64,000 nt of DNA from Neelides folsomi (Eukaryota > Arthropoda > Collembola > Neelipleona > Neelidae). How positions within the stretch are numbered: the first letter of the stretch is position 1; every line of letters starts with the position of its first letter. This document shows positions 1-14,283 of the stretch, piece after piece. Both the position numbers and the translations under genes were made by a program. Location: assembly GCA_034687125.1 (NCBI GenBank), contig JAQGBZ010000138.1, positions 62,001 to 126,000 of the forward strand, written 5' to 3'. The notes under the pieces are model-generated. The model made no database searches. It was not told the DNA's origin and was given only the letters and a program-made list of their open reading frames with translations.

Positions 1-1030
1 TTTAACGCATTCAATATTCGTTAAAATTCTTATTACAAATTAAATTATTCGAAGTCTTGGATAAATAAAGAACACTTTTACTGTTATGTATTTTAAAAGA
101 TACAATAAATACTACCTACTATATTTACATTGTTCTATACATATCCTACATATATGTTAAAATACGAATCTTCTTTAAAAATTGGGCTTTATATTGATAT
201 CCGATATTATTAAAATAGTTCTATTAACATCTTGCCCTTTTTTTGTAACGAGGAAAGATGGATTGTTTGAACGGGGAAAAAATTGTACGTATTAGAATTG
301 TAAAACTTGAGAAAAACCAGTTGTGCTTCTGCTTTCTATCTACAAAAGCACTAAACTCAAATAAGGTTTTCTTCTGTATGAATGGAGAATATTGGAAAAA
401 GTTCTTAAAGAAAATTATTTTGTAGCGTCTATAAAATAACACTAAAGATAAAGATTATAATAAAAGTAAATTAAAATGCATTCATAAAAAGTTAATTAAT
501 CGTGGTTTTAATAAATACCCATATCAATAATTTTTTAATGAACGTTTGAAATTTTTCAATATTTCACAAATGGTTTAATTAATTAATGTCTTGTGTTTAA
601 CATTATTAGATATGTTATATTTATTCACAATTTAAAATATAGCATAATTTTAAATACCTTCTTAATTGATTCGATTTTCGATTTATGAATCTCAAGAATT
701 CACACTTCCAAACAGTAAAGAAAATATATAACCTAAACGTCGAACGCGCTAGATTTATACATTCTTTAAATGCTAATGCAGGAAAGTAGTTTAAAAAGAA
801 CGTTGAAGGGGGTGGAGATGCATGGATATTGAATCAATAAAGAAGTTCAAAGCAGGATAACTATGTTATCATGTTGGTATTAATGGGAGCGATTTGTTAT
901 GTTGCGAAATCTAATTGGAAGGGAAAGGAATCTAATTTAATTGAAAGCGGGCTCTCAAATACTTTCCCGTTTTTATGTGGATAAAAATGAAACGAATGGG
1001 GATGGAGATAGAGATAAACGTTCGTATTAC
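1..1030. other. Intron of the agrin gene (continues off the left edge)
   Basis: AT-rich sequence downstream, on the minus strand, of the splice donor at 1030/1029. The second Kazal exon ends in phase 1 directly before a GT donor, so this must be an intron leading to further agrin exons outside the window. No cysteine-patterned exon or repeat is visible in it. Confidence 0.7.
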
Positions 1031-1267
1031 CGCATTTGCCGGGATATTTGACGGTGATATTTCTCGCCAAACTGCAGGCCTGTCGATCCAGTTCACATCG
1101 ATTACGGTAGTATCGACCATCTGACCCGCAGACTGGCTGAGACTCGTCACTATCCCCAAAGTTCGGACAAGACGCCGGGCACTCACACGTGGCATACTGA
1201 CCGTCCCGGGATGAAACGCAGCGGGAGCCGAAGAGGCACGCCTTGTCAGCACATGGGTTCGGAGTAT
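1031..1267 (-). CDS. agrn: Agrin, exon for second follistatin/Kazal domain
   Basis: Internal exon of 237 bp, with acceptor CACAG at 1272-1268 and donor GTAATA at 1030-1025. It enters and leaves in phase 1. The translation holds ten cysteines in the follistatin-domain pattern: a FOLN half (NPCADKACLFGSRC...CECPASC) followed by a Kazal half (QPVCGSDGRYYRNRCEL...QACSLARNITVKYPGKCG). The VCGSDGxxYxNxCEL signature is typical of agrin-type Kazal repeats, which sit in the extracellular part of this heparan sulfate proteoglycan and resemble protease inhibitors. One N-glycosylation sequon (NIT) is present. The first codon is completed by one base from the upstream exon: G+AT gives Asp when joined to Kazal 1, and T+AT gives Tyr when joined to the membrane-anchor exon at 22328. 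Other follistatin-repeat proteins share the fold; the agrin assignment rests on the NtA exon upstream on the same strand. Confidence 0.92.
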
Positions 1268-4200
1268 CTGTGAAGAGAAATTGAGAGGATTAAAAACACG
1301 AAAGCCATTCTGGGCTCGAATTAAAGACGCCTCACGCCATCGACGTGGAAATATCTTCCTAATGGCCTACCTGCTGGGAATAGGTAACACGAGAGTGTGG
1401 CGACTACATCAAACCCAAGAACCACTGCGATCACCAAAGTTAGTGAAATCACTTTCTTACCACCCATTCTCAAATTAATTCCCTAGCCTCATTCGCTCCT
1501 TCCTTAATTAATAGTCCTTCTCAACGAGAGAGTTTATTCTTTCTTAAACTCCGTGCGAACCACTGTCGAGTAATTGCTTGTACTCAAACGCTAACTCGAG
1601 GTCAACGGTCGTGCTGATTCGAACTAAAGCTTATCTGGAGAAGATGAAATACGAGGGGGCGTCGTTTACAAGGAGATATTATGAGAAATGAATAGGTGGA
1701 GGGCGAGGCAGGTGAAAGTCCCGAGGAGCAAAAGACTCTGTGATGGGTAGAGAAGAAGCTGTGAAGGAGAAATGGTTCCTAAATCCACTGGCAGCTTTCA
1801 AGCCCGGACGAAAATTGCGAGTGGTGTTGAAAACATTAGGACAGTTAAAAGCAACACGCTTGCCTACTCACTCTCTTTACTCGATCCTCTTCATGAAGAG
1901 GAAGAAGAAAGCATTACATTTGTTCCATTAAGAACCGCCTTAGCCCCTGGAACTCTTTCCGCTCCTTTGCCAACTTGCAAAAAGTCGTTTGTATAATCTA
2001 ATCTACAAAATTTCGGCAATCCCTCTCTCCCTCCCGTCCCCACGTTCTCATTTCCCTGTCCCATTTTTGAGCTCCTTCTCTCTATTTCCCATTTCTGAAG
2101 TTCCCTCGACGCCTCCTCATTAAATCCCTTTCTTTGTCTCCAACAGGGACACTCCCTTTTGTTTAATTGCTAATCAGAAGGAAGACTTTATTTATTAAAT
2201 TCTCTCTCAAAGAGAGAAGACAAGATTTCCGAGGAAGGATGAGTATGTATGCAGGAACATCAATAATAGATTACTTTCCCTGGGAGATTTCCCCTTGTCT
2301 TGTTGCTGCACTGCATGTGAAGACTCAGCTACCATCATCATCATCATCACCTTTTCCGCATCATATAACATTTTCCATCCAGCTAACACATACTTTCAGA
2401 CTAACATTCAACATCATTTCCGTCTCTCTATGAGCGAAACTCTAAATACGTGTTCATAATGGGACAAAAATTCTTTATATTATGTTAAATATGGGTTTAA
2501 ACCCAAATGTATACTTTTTGTAAGAAAAAAGTTCTCTTATGTAAATACCCATGTATTAAGTATATCCAAATATGAATATGAAGCTCTTTCTTGTAAGCAC
2601 TCCATGAAGAAAAGTGAATTTGGGGATATGACCCATTCAGATTTTCCCATTTATAAGAAAAGTATGTTAAAGCAAAAAGTAGTTAATGACTTTTCCATTT
2701 ACAAACCAAAGCCTTCATTTGACTCTCCCACAATTACTCGATTAATGTTTTCTGTTTAAGGAGTTCCGCTGGCTCAGGCGAGTATTAAATTCCGGACAAA
2801 TCACTCCCTCGCCCCCTTTCTGGATTAGACATCTGAGAATGATAAATATATGAGAGAAATATGTTTCCTCCCATTACAACTTAACTCCTTTTTCTAAACC
2901 ATTTCAGAACATGAGGCCCGGAATGAAAAATGAGTGAAAGTCTGAGGCAGGTGAGGGTTCTTTCTTTGAGAATGAATAGTAAATGGGTCAATAATGCCAA
3001 TGGCACGGTAGAGAAAGAAGCCGCTGAACAGTATCGATTCATTAATCTCTTGGGCGGCTAACTTCCAAGATATGTATACAAAAACGAAGTCATAGACCAT
3101 TACATTGTTTGTTGGTCAGGACGCTGATGGGGAGTTGTGAGGAAACCGACGGTTTCCTTTTTATTCCTCGAGTGACTATCAGATTTTATGAGTAGTCATA
3201 GCGTGACATTCTGTTCCCCAATTCCCTTGTCGCTCTTGCTTCTTGATACAACGACAATATACGTATTAGTTCATACCATACATTGGCGATATGATTCTAA
3301 CGCTATAAGAAAAACTACCTATTTGAACATTGGTCGAAAACCTTCATGTTAAAAATTTGTTTCTATCTTTTTTCACCACATATGTTTGTCCAATGGTAAT
3401 TCGATATTTGTATTTTTTGGCGAAAAGAAAGAAAAGAATCCAGGACTCTAACTGTCATAAACATTTGGCCGTATATTTTATCAGCGGGCCATTTCTGGAT
3501 CCTACTATGAACTGTGGTTTCTTGAAAGAGGGAAAAAAGACAAAAAACTGACTTTCTCCTTCCTTTGTGTGTGCATTCGTTTTTCGCTCGAGTTCATTTG
3601 GGGGCATACAGATAGAATATGGATAAATATATTTTTCCTTATTTCATTTGCAGCGAAAAGATTTGAAGTAAGTACGTTTGAACTTGCATTTCCCATTTTA
3701 CCATCTGCTCAGCTTCCAGTATATTTATAAGGCCTATCTTTTGGAAAATAATGGATTTTATAAATACGGAATTCTTTTCAATCGGAAATTTGCATTTCTC
3801 CCCTCTACACCCGATTTATTCATATTGATTTCCCCCTTTTCAAATTTAATCTACTGCTATATATTGATTTCATTCTTGAACGGGTTTTCAATCTTTATAT
3901 ACAAATATATTCACTTTCCCATTCTCCCCCATGTCGAAAAATAAGAAATATGTTACTCTGTTATCGAATTTTCTCTCTATAACTCATCCTAACAATATTT
4001 CCGGTATGCAATTCTTCGTTTTTATAATATTAAGAACATACATAAATAAATTATTAAATAATAAACATAAATAGTGAATGGGCATCAATATTGGTAAAAG
4101 TATATCATTCGACGATTGTTTTTTATTGCATTAATATCTACTCTAGTATATTAATATGCTATTTGGTTCTTCTATTTTGAAATGTAAAATTCTCTAATGT

Positions 4201-4685
4201 TCAATTGGAATTTTGTTTAATATTTTGTCTAAGTTTGGAAAAATGTGATTGAACATAAAAATAACGTAAAAGAAGTAAAACGTCCGTAAGGGAATTTAGA
4301 TGAAGTGTGCATAGGTTTGGTAATGTTCTCTGTATCTTTGGTCAATTCAATAGAAAAATACGTAGAATGCAATATTTCTGATATTGAGTGAAGATTTTTA
4401 TTGCTACCATTTTCATTTATCTCAAAGTTGAGATAACGATGACTTTTTATATGTAGTAATACATTAAATGAATTATGGGAGTTATTTCTTCATGAATTTT
4501 TAAGAAATAAAAATAAATTTTTCATAACTCTTTTATATGAACATTTTTCTAAGATAACCTCAACTGAACTTAAATAAGCTGAATTATTTTGCATTCTTCC
4601 AATTCCTATGATCTTTTTATTTAAATTACAATTTATTTGATTTGGATCGTTACTTACAGATATTAGTACTACTACTTTTTTAGTA

Positions 4686-5650
4686 GGGGAGACTGGGGAC
4701 AATTGATACAGTTTTTTAAAAACTTTAATTTTAATGTTTTGTGATAACTAATAATATACAATAAAAATAATTTAAATAATCTTATGCATCTAAGATCATA
4801 TGAAAAAATTAAAAAGTTATATATTTGACTTAATTCCATTAAAATTAAATACAATTAAAAAAATTGATTTTGTTTCAATCGTACCCAATATAGGATACGA
4901 TTGATATACGTGTCGGGAACGGTTGATACAAGTTAATTATAATTAATTATTATTATGAGTTAATCATTGATTATTATTATTATCATTATCTATGTCAATT
5001 TAGTAAATTAGTAATTGAAAATTACACGACGTTGAGTGAGTTTTTTCGACTTTTTCGCGTAAATATCAAATGTGCAGGAATGAACAATCCCGTTTGGAGT
5101 AAAAGCGACTCAATAAGCAGCGAAACATTATAAATTCTACTGAAACAGAGCCTATACTTTCATATTTTTCACTCAATTTTTTTGAGGCATTCTCCTGAAC
5201 CTTTTGATCAATTCCTGCTTGTTTTCTTTGAAGTGGCATATCTTTTTAATGATAAATGAAAACTTTATCGGGTGTATCAATTGTACCCAATCCGTGTTAG
5301 TTGCTATTTAATTATATAGTTAATTAAATATGATGTTAAAATTTTAGCAAATCAGCTAGTAAATTTGAACATAATTTTAATATATTGTGGGAAAAGGCTT
5401 ACCTAAATAGATAAAACTGAATTTGTCCAAGTCAACTTTTTGTAAACTTGAAAAGTTACAAAATATGACCCGAAAATCTATTTTTAATTTTAAAAAGGAC
5501 CCCTTTAATGTCAATGCGTTCAAATTTGGGGTAATTGTTGTTAATACTTTTACACACATGCCTCATTTTTGTTGTAGCAAAATTTTAAATCTAAGAGAGT
5601 TAAATATTGAGTGTATCAATTGTACCCTGTTTCAATTGTCCCCAGTCTCC
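4686..5650. mobile_element. Non-autonomous inverted-repeat DNA element (MITE-like)
   Basis: The left end reads GGGGAGACTGGGGACAATTG, and the reverse complement of the right end reads GGAGACTGGGGACAATTG, so the element is bounded by about 20 bp inverted repeats. TA flanks both ends. Copies of a TGTATCAATTGTACCC-like motif recur inside (near 4877, 5274 and 5612). No transposase frame remains. The superfamily is not recognised with confidence. Confidence 0.75.
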
Positions 5651-5747
5651 TACTTATTAATTTTTTCAGAAACACGAAGTATTATTTAGGTAATTATTAA
5701 TTCTCAATTAAGTTAGGACCAATCAAGTACCTAGGAGTAGGATACAT

Positions 5748-5793
5748 AATTGAACATGTGATATTAGCTTAATTGAACATGTGGTATTTGCTA
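5748..5793. repeat. Tandem duplication of a 23-bp unit
   Basis: AATTGAACATGTGATATTAG plus CTT at 5748-5770 is followed directly by a near copy at 5771-5793 (AATTGAACATGTGGTATTTG plus CTA). It is a local duplication of no evident function. Confidence 0.75.
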
Positions 5794-7200
5794 AATCTCA
5801 TAATATTATGGTATGTAATATGTATATCTAAATTACATTCTGAGGTGAGTTAATTTTGTTCATTGTTTCTACAATTAAATGACGAGTGTTTTAAACACTT
5901 GCATTGGTCAAAAAAGTTTTTAAAAAATCTTAAAGTTTAAACTTTCACCATTATTTTAAGATAAAGGGGGAGTTATCTAAAGTTGGCAGTTTCTTTGTTC
6001 TTGCTACAACCTTCCAAATGCTTACGTATTAGATAGCCTCCTTACGAACTTGGCTCGATACAAAAGCTCCACAACGTCCACAAGACAATTACCATACGCC
6101 TAACTTTTCTTCTGGCTCATTATTAATTCTAAGAACTTTACATTTAGAAAGTTTTATTTCCTTTAAGATTGTGAACCATCAGCATAAACTCTTTTCGTGA
6201 ACTTTGTCTATTTCCAGTTAAAAATAATCTTAATTTTACTCTCTTAATTTAATATTTTCAATCAGTATTTTATTTATTCTATCGAACTGGCATTCTCATT
6301 TTCTTTGTTTTTATTATGGCTATGTTTTATGCATTATTTTTGTGTATTGGACATAGAATTTACTTAAAATATGCCTTTTATTTATTTTGCAGATCATAGA
6401 TCAAATTTATTTTGACAGATCATAATGTGTAATTTAGTATGAGTCTCATGGGCAGCGAGTCACACATGGATAATAAATAGCTGTAAGGAGACGATGCTTG
6501 TCAAAACGACTTGGACTCGATGTCAAGAAACCACTGATATTTTAATACTTTCCGACATCGGATCTAACAAGGGACATTCGGGGCGTTTGGAAGAAGACGC
6601 ATTTACTAAATGTGAGGCTCATAATTCCATCTGTTCCTGACTTTCCCCATTTTGTACTTCCTCGTTTGCTTGGTGGTTCATGTAACTTTTAAAAAGGCTC
6701 AAAGTTCGACGATGAGAGAATGTATAAAACAAGCTGTGAGACAAAGTGGTATACCCATTGTATATAATGTAAAGCTAAAAAGTTTAAGGAAGCGACTGTC
6801 GAGAAACACTTTTCTCTTTCTTTCACTGCAACACATTTTTCCTCCTCTCTTGTCCAACTTCGTAAACATATCATTTATCATACGGAAACTCATTTCATTT
6901 GAAGAAACTTGGCTAATTTCTCACTTCTCCTCTCTTCAACTCTCAATGGTTCAAGTATTTATAGTGAATGAAACGAAACTTGGGTTATACGGATTCTTCA
7001 TATACATAAGAAGCATATGATTTTATTAAACCCCATATGAATACTTTTCCCTCCCAATTTCGAAGGAACAGGAACTGCCAATTTATATTTCCTCAACTCT
7101 TTTGCAATAAGAGCCGCAAGCTGAGGCAAAACCCTTCAAAATTTCCCATTTAGGGTCGAATCTAATAAAAGCGAGATGATTGGGAAAGAGGTTTACTAAC

Positions 7201-7410
7201 CGCATTCGCCGGAGTGCTTAATCCGGATGGACTTTTGATTCTGACACGCGTACATTCGAAGGAGGCACTCATTTGAATAAGTGATTTCATCATTTCCGCA
7301 GACGGGACTGTAATTTGAGGAACAAACCTCAGGACATCGGCAGACGCTCCTTCCGTTCTCAACGTAGCATGTAGCTCCGAAGGCACAATATGTCTGTTCG
7401 CACGGCTCTT
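7201..7410 (-). CDS. agrn: Agrin, exon for first follistatin/Kazal domain
   Basis: Internal exon of 210 bp (70 codons), with acceptor ATTTCAG ending at 7411 and donor GTTAGT at 7200-7195, phase 1 on both sides. The ten cysteines form one complete follistatin unit: FOLN half EPCEQTYCAFGATCY...VCRCPEVC, then Kazal half SPVCGNDEITYSNECLLRMYAC...HSGECG. It has one possible N-glycosylation sequon (NYS). Joined to the NtA exon (last base G), the first codon is G+AA = Glu and the frame stays open. This puts the domain directly behind NtA, the order seen in vertebrate agrin. Joined to the alternative exon ending at 22328 (last base T), it would start with T+AA, a stop. It would be secreted and extracellular. 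Confidence 0.93.
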
Positions 7411-10400
7411 CTGAAATGAATTTAAATCGTTTATTCCTAGTAATTAATAATTTACCAAATTACCATTTCATTAAAATTTAAATTGGCCACGTATTTGCAT
7501 TTGTTTTCGAATTCGAAAATATGTTGAATTTACTTTATAAATACAGTATACATAATATGTAACATACATATGGGATGACATGTATGACTACCAAACTACA
7601 AATAATATGAATTATTGAATAGTTGAATGATTATTATTATGCTTATGATATTAAATTAAAACAGAGTACAAATATTATTATGTTAACTAATTAATATCAG
7701 TATCGATAAATGTACTATGTATTTGCATGTACCTGTATGTATTTATCTGCACGTACAAATACATAAAGAACGTAATGCATTGCAAAAAATAATATTCCTA
7801 CTTAAACCCACACTAGTGTCAAGTAGGAATAATATTAGTAGTTACATACCTACCTACATATTATTCTATGTTAGGTACCGTAAGCTTTACACAATGTGTA
7901 AATAAAAATCAATTTGGCATGAAAAATGGGACAAGTAACCGAATCGTCAATAATGTGATTTTTCAATTTTATACAAGAAGGAATGTCATGAAATGGTGGG
8001 GAAAGCAGAACTTTTCATTTTCTTTCATTTGATTTGAACCAATTCAAAGTTATTGGATGAGAAAGTGTAAACTTGCCACATTATATAATATAAGAGTCCT
8101 TTGACTCTCGGTTTGGAACTCAACGAGGTAAGAATGTCCGTATGCGAAGAACGTATTTGTCTTCCTCCCCCATGTACCCCTTTCCATCCGTTAAGGCCTA
8201 AATCAAGTGAAAACGTCACATTGAGAAAAAGGAAAGACGTCGTCGAGAAACTGTATAGTAGCTCAAAGGAACACAAGTAGGCCGTCATCAATTTGAAAAC
8301 AGAGAAAAATTGGTTTTCACTCTGTGTCTCTCCTTCACTTTTACTTTCTCGAGTTGACTCTGAGTTGCGGTGACGGTTCCAATAGATTAGATTCTCGTGG
8401 TTTTCTCCTTTGAGCAATCTCATAGTTGAACCTCGTTCGGATCAGCTCGCCACATGGCGAGCGGGACAAAGTCTGGAGAGGATGAAATAAGAACTTTCCT
8501 TGATACTCCTTCGAATCATGAGAGCATTTTGAGAGGACTGGGGTTGGATAGGCGAGTTACGGACCCGTGCACGGCATACTCATTTCTTCCCGGTCGAGGT
8601 GCCGACGAAGGAGGAGAGAAATAAAACATTTCTTTACACATCTTCACACATATTCCCTTCTCCATTTCTACATACATAACAGATGGGGAGAGAAGAAATA
8701 ACACTAACGGACTTAACTTATGTTCTACCGCAAAACATATTGGCTACATTTCCTTCTTTTAACCTAGCCTAACGTCTTGCACGCTTCCCTGAATTTTAAA
8801 CAACCCAAAGAACATTTTGGCATAATTCTCTATTCAGCAGAGATAAGTTGGTAGGGGAAAATCTCCTTCCAATTTTCACTTACAAGAAAACAACACTTTC
8901 AATTTATTACTTCGAAAAATCTGAACGAATTGGAGATGAATTATATTTACATATACTGCTATTTTTATTATAAATATTAGATAAATACACCTTTCAGGAG
9001 TTTTAAAGGAGAAACAAATAAAATTCACTGTGGTTAACACATACAAATAATACTTTTATTTACTAAGAACAATTAGAATAAATAATTTATTCGTGTTCGA
9101 TACGCGGTTAAACAATAATGAAAGCAGTGTTAACATTATAAAATAAGAATGGAAAATTAAATGTTTTACTTTAGTCTCATTGCGTGTTCAGAAAATAGAA
9201 CGAAAATGAAATAGGAATGAAATAAAATGAATGGGAATAAAAGGAAGAATTTCTCCAAAGTTGAATAAAGCTTAATTGGAAAATAACATGCAATGAAATG
9301 CTTTTTGAAAGAAGAAGGATTTCAAACAACATAGTATAAATAATTGAAAAATATTGAGCAATTTTTAATATAGACTTCTTAATATATCCTTTCCGCGTAT
9401 GAATTATTCAATGTAAATTTTTTCTTTTGAATTATTTAATCAATCAAAACGAATGTTGTAAAATTGCTCATTTTGAGTATAATTTCTCTAATGTAAGTAC
9501 ACGTTGTATCCATTTCACTCGTTGTAAATCAATCAGTAAAAAACCGAAATTCAAAGATTTGATTACAGCAATTATTCTTGAATAAATTCATTAGACACTA
9601 GCCATTTGTCAATACATATACATATACCTAAGTATAAGCTATCAACACACATCACATCAGTTCAGTAATAAGCATGTATCAACTGGTGTATACAATTGTA
9701 CATATGTGTATTTACTCTTTGCATGGAGTTTCTACACGGACCAACCGAAAGTGAAAGGATAGAGAAATGAAAATAATGTGTGCACCACGGGTTGTTATCC
9801 TAATTCCCCACTCCTTTATGTAAGTATGCTCTCAGCTCTCGACAAACACATAATTATCCAGCTACTTAGCTCTTTCTCTCCCTGTTAAGACCCATCCAAT
9901 TGAAATTGAAGGGCTGAAGCAGAGGGGAACTTGATTCCTTCATAATAACCATCGCAGAGAAAGGAACTCTCGCTCGCTCACAACGGTAGTTCCGAGTTCC
10001 TAACGAGGAAATATTCATTAAGTGAGTAGGACCAAGTTGGGACTTGAAATGTCTCTTCCCTCATTGTCAGGAATATTATGATTATGATTACTATTTGTTT
10101 GGTGTAGAGTGTAGTTGATTACGTGAGGGGGACCGAAATGTGTTTTGGCAATCTTATACAATATGAACTATATAGGTATGTGTGTTTGCATCCTCTTTGC
10201 TTGGCTTTCAGCGGCTCAAAATGTAACAGTAGAAGCGGGTGTGAGAATGGAGAGGGAACTGCCGTCTTCTCTTTTTCCCAGGACATGGACACTCTTCTGA
10301 ACTCTTGGAAGTTGAAACGGGCTGGTGGCTCTAGAGGATCCATAATACTATTAGCCTCCCCTCTTCAAAGGAGACCGCAGCATAAAAGAGGAAAGTTTTC

Positions 10401-12919
10401 ATCGCTAATTTGAGTTGACAAGTGGATTTGATGAAATGTCATGGGACGCACATTCCCCACAACTCCGCCCACCCAACATATGAAGAGATAATTTGAAATG
10501 ACATTTCCTCATTCCCACATAAACTTATTTCCGATCATATCTCTCCGTATCATCTTTTCCCATACTTGGCCACTCTCAAATCCCCTTTCCCGAGAAATCC
10601 TTTTACAATCTTTCACCACTAGGCATCATTCATATGGCGCTAACACATACAGACAGAAACGTTGATGTAGTCGTCCTTGTCATCACTACGTTCTTTCCCA
10701 CTCGTGGTTTGATTTCTCTCTCAAGAGTTGGTTTACCTTTTCCAATTGTTCCTTGAATAAAAGTTATCAAATTACACAGGGTCCTATTTCTTGGTCAGGG
10801 CTTTTTGTCGCGAAGACTAGGTTATTTGGTTGGGGAAAATGTCGGTTAGATATTTGACTTTCTTTACAGCTTTTTCTTTTTATTCAATAGGAAGAACGAC
10901 TCTTGAGAAAAACAATAAAGTTGAAAGAAGAAAATCGGTTTCTTTTTTCATACTCGCTGCAAGATTTTCTTTCATGCAGAGCATTGTCTTCAAATTTCCT
11001 TTAGAAATTGGGTATCGGAGTGACACATTATTGATCTGGGTCTTAAAGATTTGCATGCGAATATATGGCGACATACAGTTTCAAATCAAAGTTATTAATG
11101 ACTTACCATATTTACATATTTATATCTATTTATGTATATTAAGGCACTCATTATTTACTTTCATACTTTCCTCATGGTCAGTTTCAACAATAATGCATAA
11201 ATACCATTTATTCTACATATCATGTTTCTTTGAATGAAAGGTCTAATTAGGCCAAAACATACATAATTAGATTGTGTTATTTTTATCCGCTAGTTTTAAT
11301 TACATGCTCTAATACCATATATTGAACATAAATTTTGTATGTACGAGTATTATTGTATATGTATTTACGAGTTAATTAAATGTCTTAATATTTTAATATA
11401 ATACTAAATATCAAACAAACTCTATCATTTAAAAAGTAAATATCATTGCAATCTCCAAAAAGCGTACTGATTTACTGATGCTACTGATGCATAAGTATTT
11501 ACTAACTTTTAAATATTCGAAGTATTTATTTTGAGAACGTGTACATGTAATATGTAATACGTATGTATTAGTAAGTATATTATATGATACCATACTATTT
11601 ATCAAAGAACGTTCAATTCCATATACATACATGCCTAAGTAACTAATATAAGATACTAGGAGTAATTTACCATCAAATAAACCGAAGGCGCAGATGAGCA
11701 ATGATTGTCAATCAAGCTTAGGATGTAGGCTAACGGGGCCGAAGCGGTGAAAAGTCAAGAAGTGGTGAATTGGTGATTATGGCATTTTTCCTAATAATTT
11801 ACCAAGGACTCAGGGTGATTTGGACCATGAAATAATTAATAAATCAGACGTGAGTGACGTTAATTAATTACTCCTGTCCATGCCTCTCTGAATTTCAACG
11901 TTGAACTTCCGGCAATTTCTCTCCCATTTCTATTAATGGTTTCCCTCGCAGTTCGTAATATTTGAAATGGAAAGATGAACGCATGCATGAATAGAGGTAG
12001 AAAAAGCTCATGATTATTTCAGGGAAATGGGTAAAACTGTGGAGTTCATCGTGTGAGGAAGGGCATTATGCCTTGAAACTTACAGTTTTATTAAAGTCAT
12101 TTCACCAAATTGGAAATCGATACGCACCATAGCTAATTTTCAAAAAGACAAGAAAAAATTCAATTCAACTTTCCTCTTTCTACACTTTCTCATTTCACTT
12201 TCTCCAGATGGTAAAAATTCCCTGCTTAAATTTAATATATTGCTTAGCTTTTCTCATTCACGTTCACATTCATTTGGCTGTTCAATGTTATATAATTTAA
12301 AATATTCCCTTTATGAGTTGGTTTCAGAATTTGGGCCCACGACTGTAAATAAAGATATTCTTTGTTTAATCCGTAATTATACCAAGGGCACTCTGAGGGA
12401 TAAAGCAAGATTGAAATGCATAATGAAGAGCAAGACATGAATACTAATTAAAGACTTTGTATTATTTTTGGATTAATGCACTTAAATTTTTGCGTGCTCA
12501 GTGATAAGAACCTTTTACGCATGAAAATTAGATTCCCTCTCATTGCCACTAAATCACTTTATCTTATCTAAATAAGTACCTTATTTCAAAATGTAAAGCA
12601 TTTCTCCTTCATTTTCCTCAAGGGTTAATTATTAAGTTTTAACTAATTTTAAACAATACCCAGAATCTTTCCTTTTGTTAAAATAAACAATCAATGGGTC
12701 ATAGTATAAAGTAGCATAATTAGTAATTAGTAAGAATAATGTAAAACTAAAGAGTAATATCTGTAATTTAAATAATATGATTATGTAGATACAACTTATA
12801 CATATATCAAATGTACTCTAATCTAGTAAAAATTATTTAGAAAAAATTTAAAATTTCTCTATAAATCAATAACATTCATATAAGGTATCCTATACATATA
12901 TTATGTATACAGATACATA

Positions 12920-13665
12920 CACTGGACCTCGGATAAGATCAACTTCAAGGGATACATCAATTTTGGTGATCTTAACCGAGGTTGATATAAGTCATGTATT
13001 ACACATATAGGTATTAATATTATTGAAAATTAATTTATTCAAATCACGTATTGTGCAAATTATAGTATGCACATATGTGAATATTGAATTTTAATCTTAT
13101 TTCATTGGAAAATATAATGTTTTTGACGCTTTTGATCAATTTAAGAAAATATTTTGACCTATCTTTACCTATCAGTATATTCACTTGTCATATAGTGAGA
13201 TTTTTATATTTGTCGGATAAAATAGAATAATATGATTATGTAGATTTGGATTAAAAGAATATTAATCCAATTATCATATTTGATAAAAATAGGATTAAAA
13301 AATTATGGAAAGAAAAGTAATCTGACCCAAAATAGTGATTTTACAATTTTGATAGGTATTTTACATGTATTAGAACTTTAAAATTACACCAGAATGTATT
13401 CTTCTAAGAACAATAACTGTTTAGCTATCTATTTCACCTCTAATTTATAAAGTCGAACAATATTTTAAGGCTGTAGAAACAAAAAGTTGATCTTATGAGT
13501 AGTTGACGCTTCAAGGGAACAAAAATTTTGGTGATCTTAAACAAAGTTGCCATTAACCGAGGTGACACTATCCCTAGGTTTAAAGCATTACAATTCCTAT
13601 ACCTATGCCGGGAACATATAAAAAGGTGATCTTATCCGAGGGGTGATCTTAACCGCGGTCCAGTG
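12920..13665. mobile_element. Pogo/Tigger-like non-autonomous element with TA target duplication
   Basis: Terminal inverted repeats CACTGGACCTCGGATAAGAT (left) and CACTGGACCGCGGTTAAGAT (right, reverse complement), both flanked by TA. The CACTGGACC-TCGG-TAA style of terminus is familiar from pogo/Tigger members of the Tc1/mariner superfamily. Extra copies of GGTGATCTTAACCGAGG-like sequence lie inside near 12966, 13530 and 13625, as subterminal repeats. No transposase is left in its 746 bp. Confidence 0.8.
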
Positions 13666-14283
13666 TACTTATACTATATTATACACGTATATTATTCTTT
13701 TGATAAATTGACCAAAAATTCCAGGTTGAATGTTTAACGGAAATAATAGATCATCAAAATAAATGTTTATCGAATAGATGAGTTCAAAGTGGCAAAATGT
13801 TATTGTTCTTTTATCGGCCAAGCTTACAGTAGAATTGGATAATAGAATACGGGGTGGGAATATGTTGGGGAGAGCGGTTTCTTTGTGGTCCTTTCTCCTC
13901 CCATCAAGTGTAGTATAAACATAAAACTTTTAGAATTGAGTAAATTGAAAAGAGAAAGGAATAAGAACAATCGCATTAATGAGTTTACATCGACAGAATA
14001 ACTTTGAATTGCCTTTCAAAGGCAGTCCATTAGATTTGAAGGGTTCTTCCAATACGGTAATTCCAAATCAATGGCCTTCTTTATCTCATTCTAATCCCAC
14101 TGTGAAATGAAACTGAAGAGTCGGGGATAGAGAGAAAACTGAGATTTCAAACATATAAGAAAGATGAGAGGGGATTTCCAGGATGGATTCAAAAGAAAGA
14201 TTTTCCCATTTAGTATCACCTATTGCCTATAACTATTACAATAATCCATTTCATTCAACTAACGATAAGTATTAACTACTTAC

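Larger units (their letters stand above)
1268..7200. other. Intron between Kazal exons 1 and 2 of agrin
   Basis: A 5.9 kb intron bounded by the donor at 7200 and the acceptor at 1268 (minus strand). It contains a foldback element at 4.69-5.65 kb and a small tandem duplication at 5.75 kb. The open frames in it are short, lack recognisable motifs and have no exon-like splice context. Confidence 0.8.

Noticed and set aside
8025-8423. Minus-strand frame of 132 codons, the longest between Kazal exon 1 and the mariner relic.
   Set aside because: It starts at a methionine but has low-complexity Ser/Glu/Phe content, no domain and no paired splice sites. It is intronic by position.
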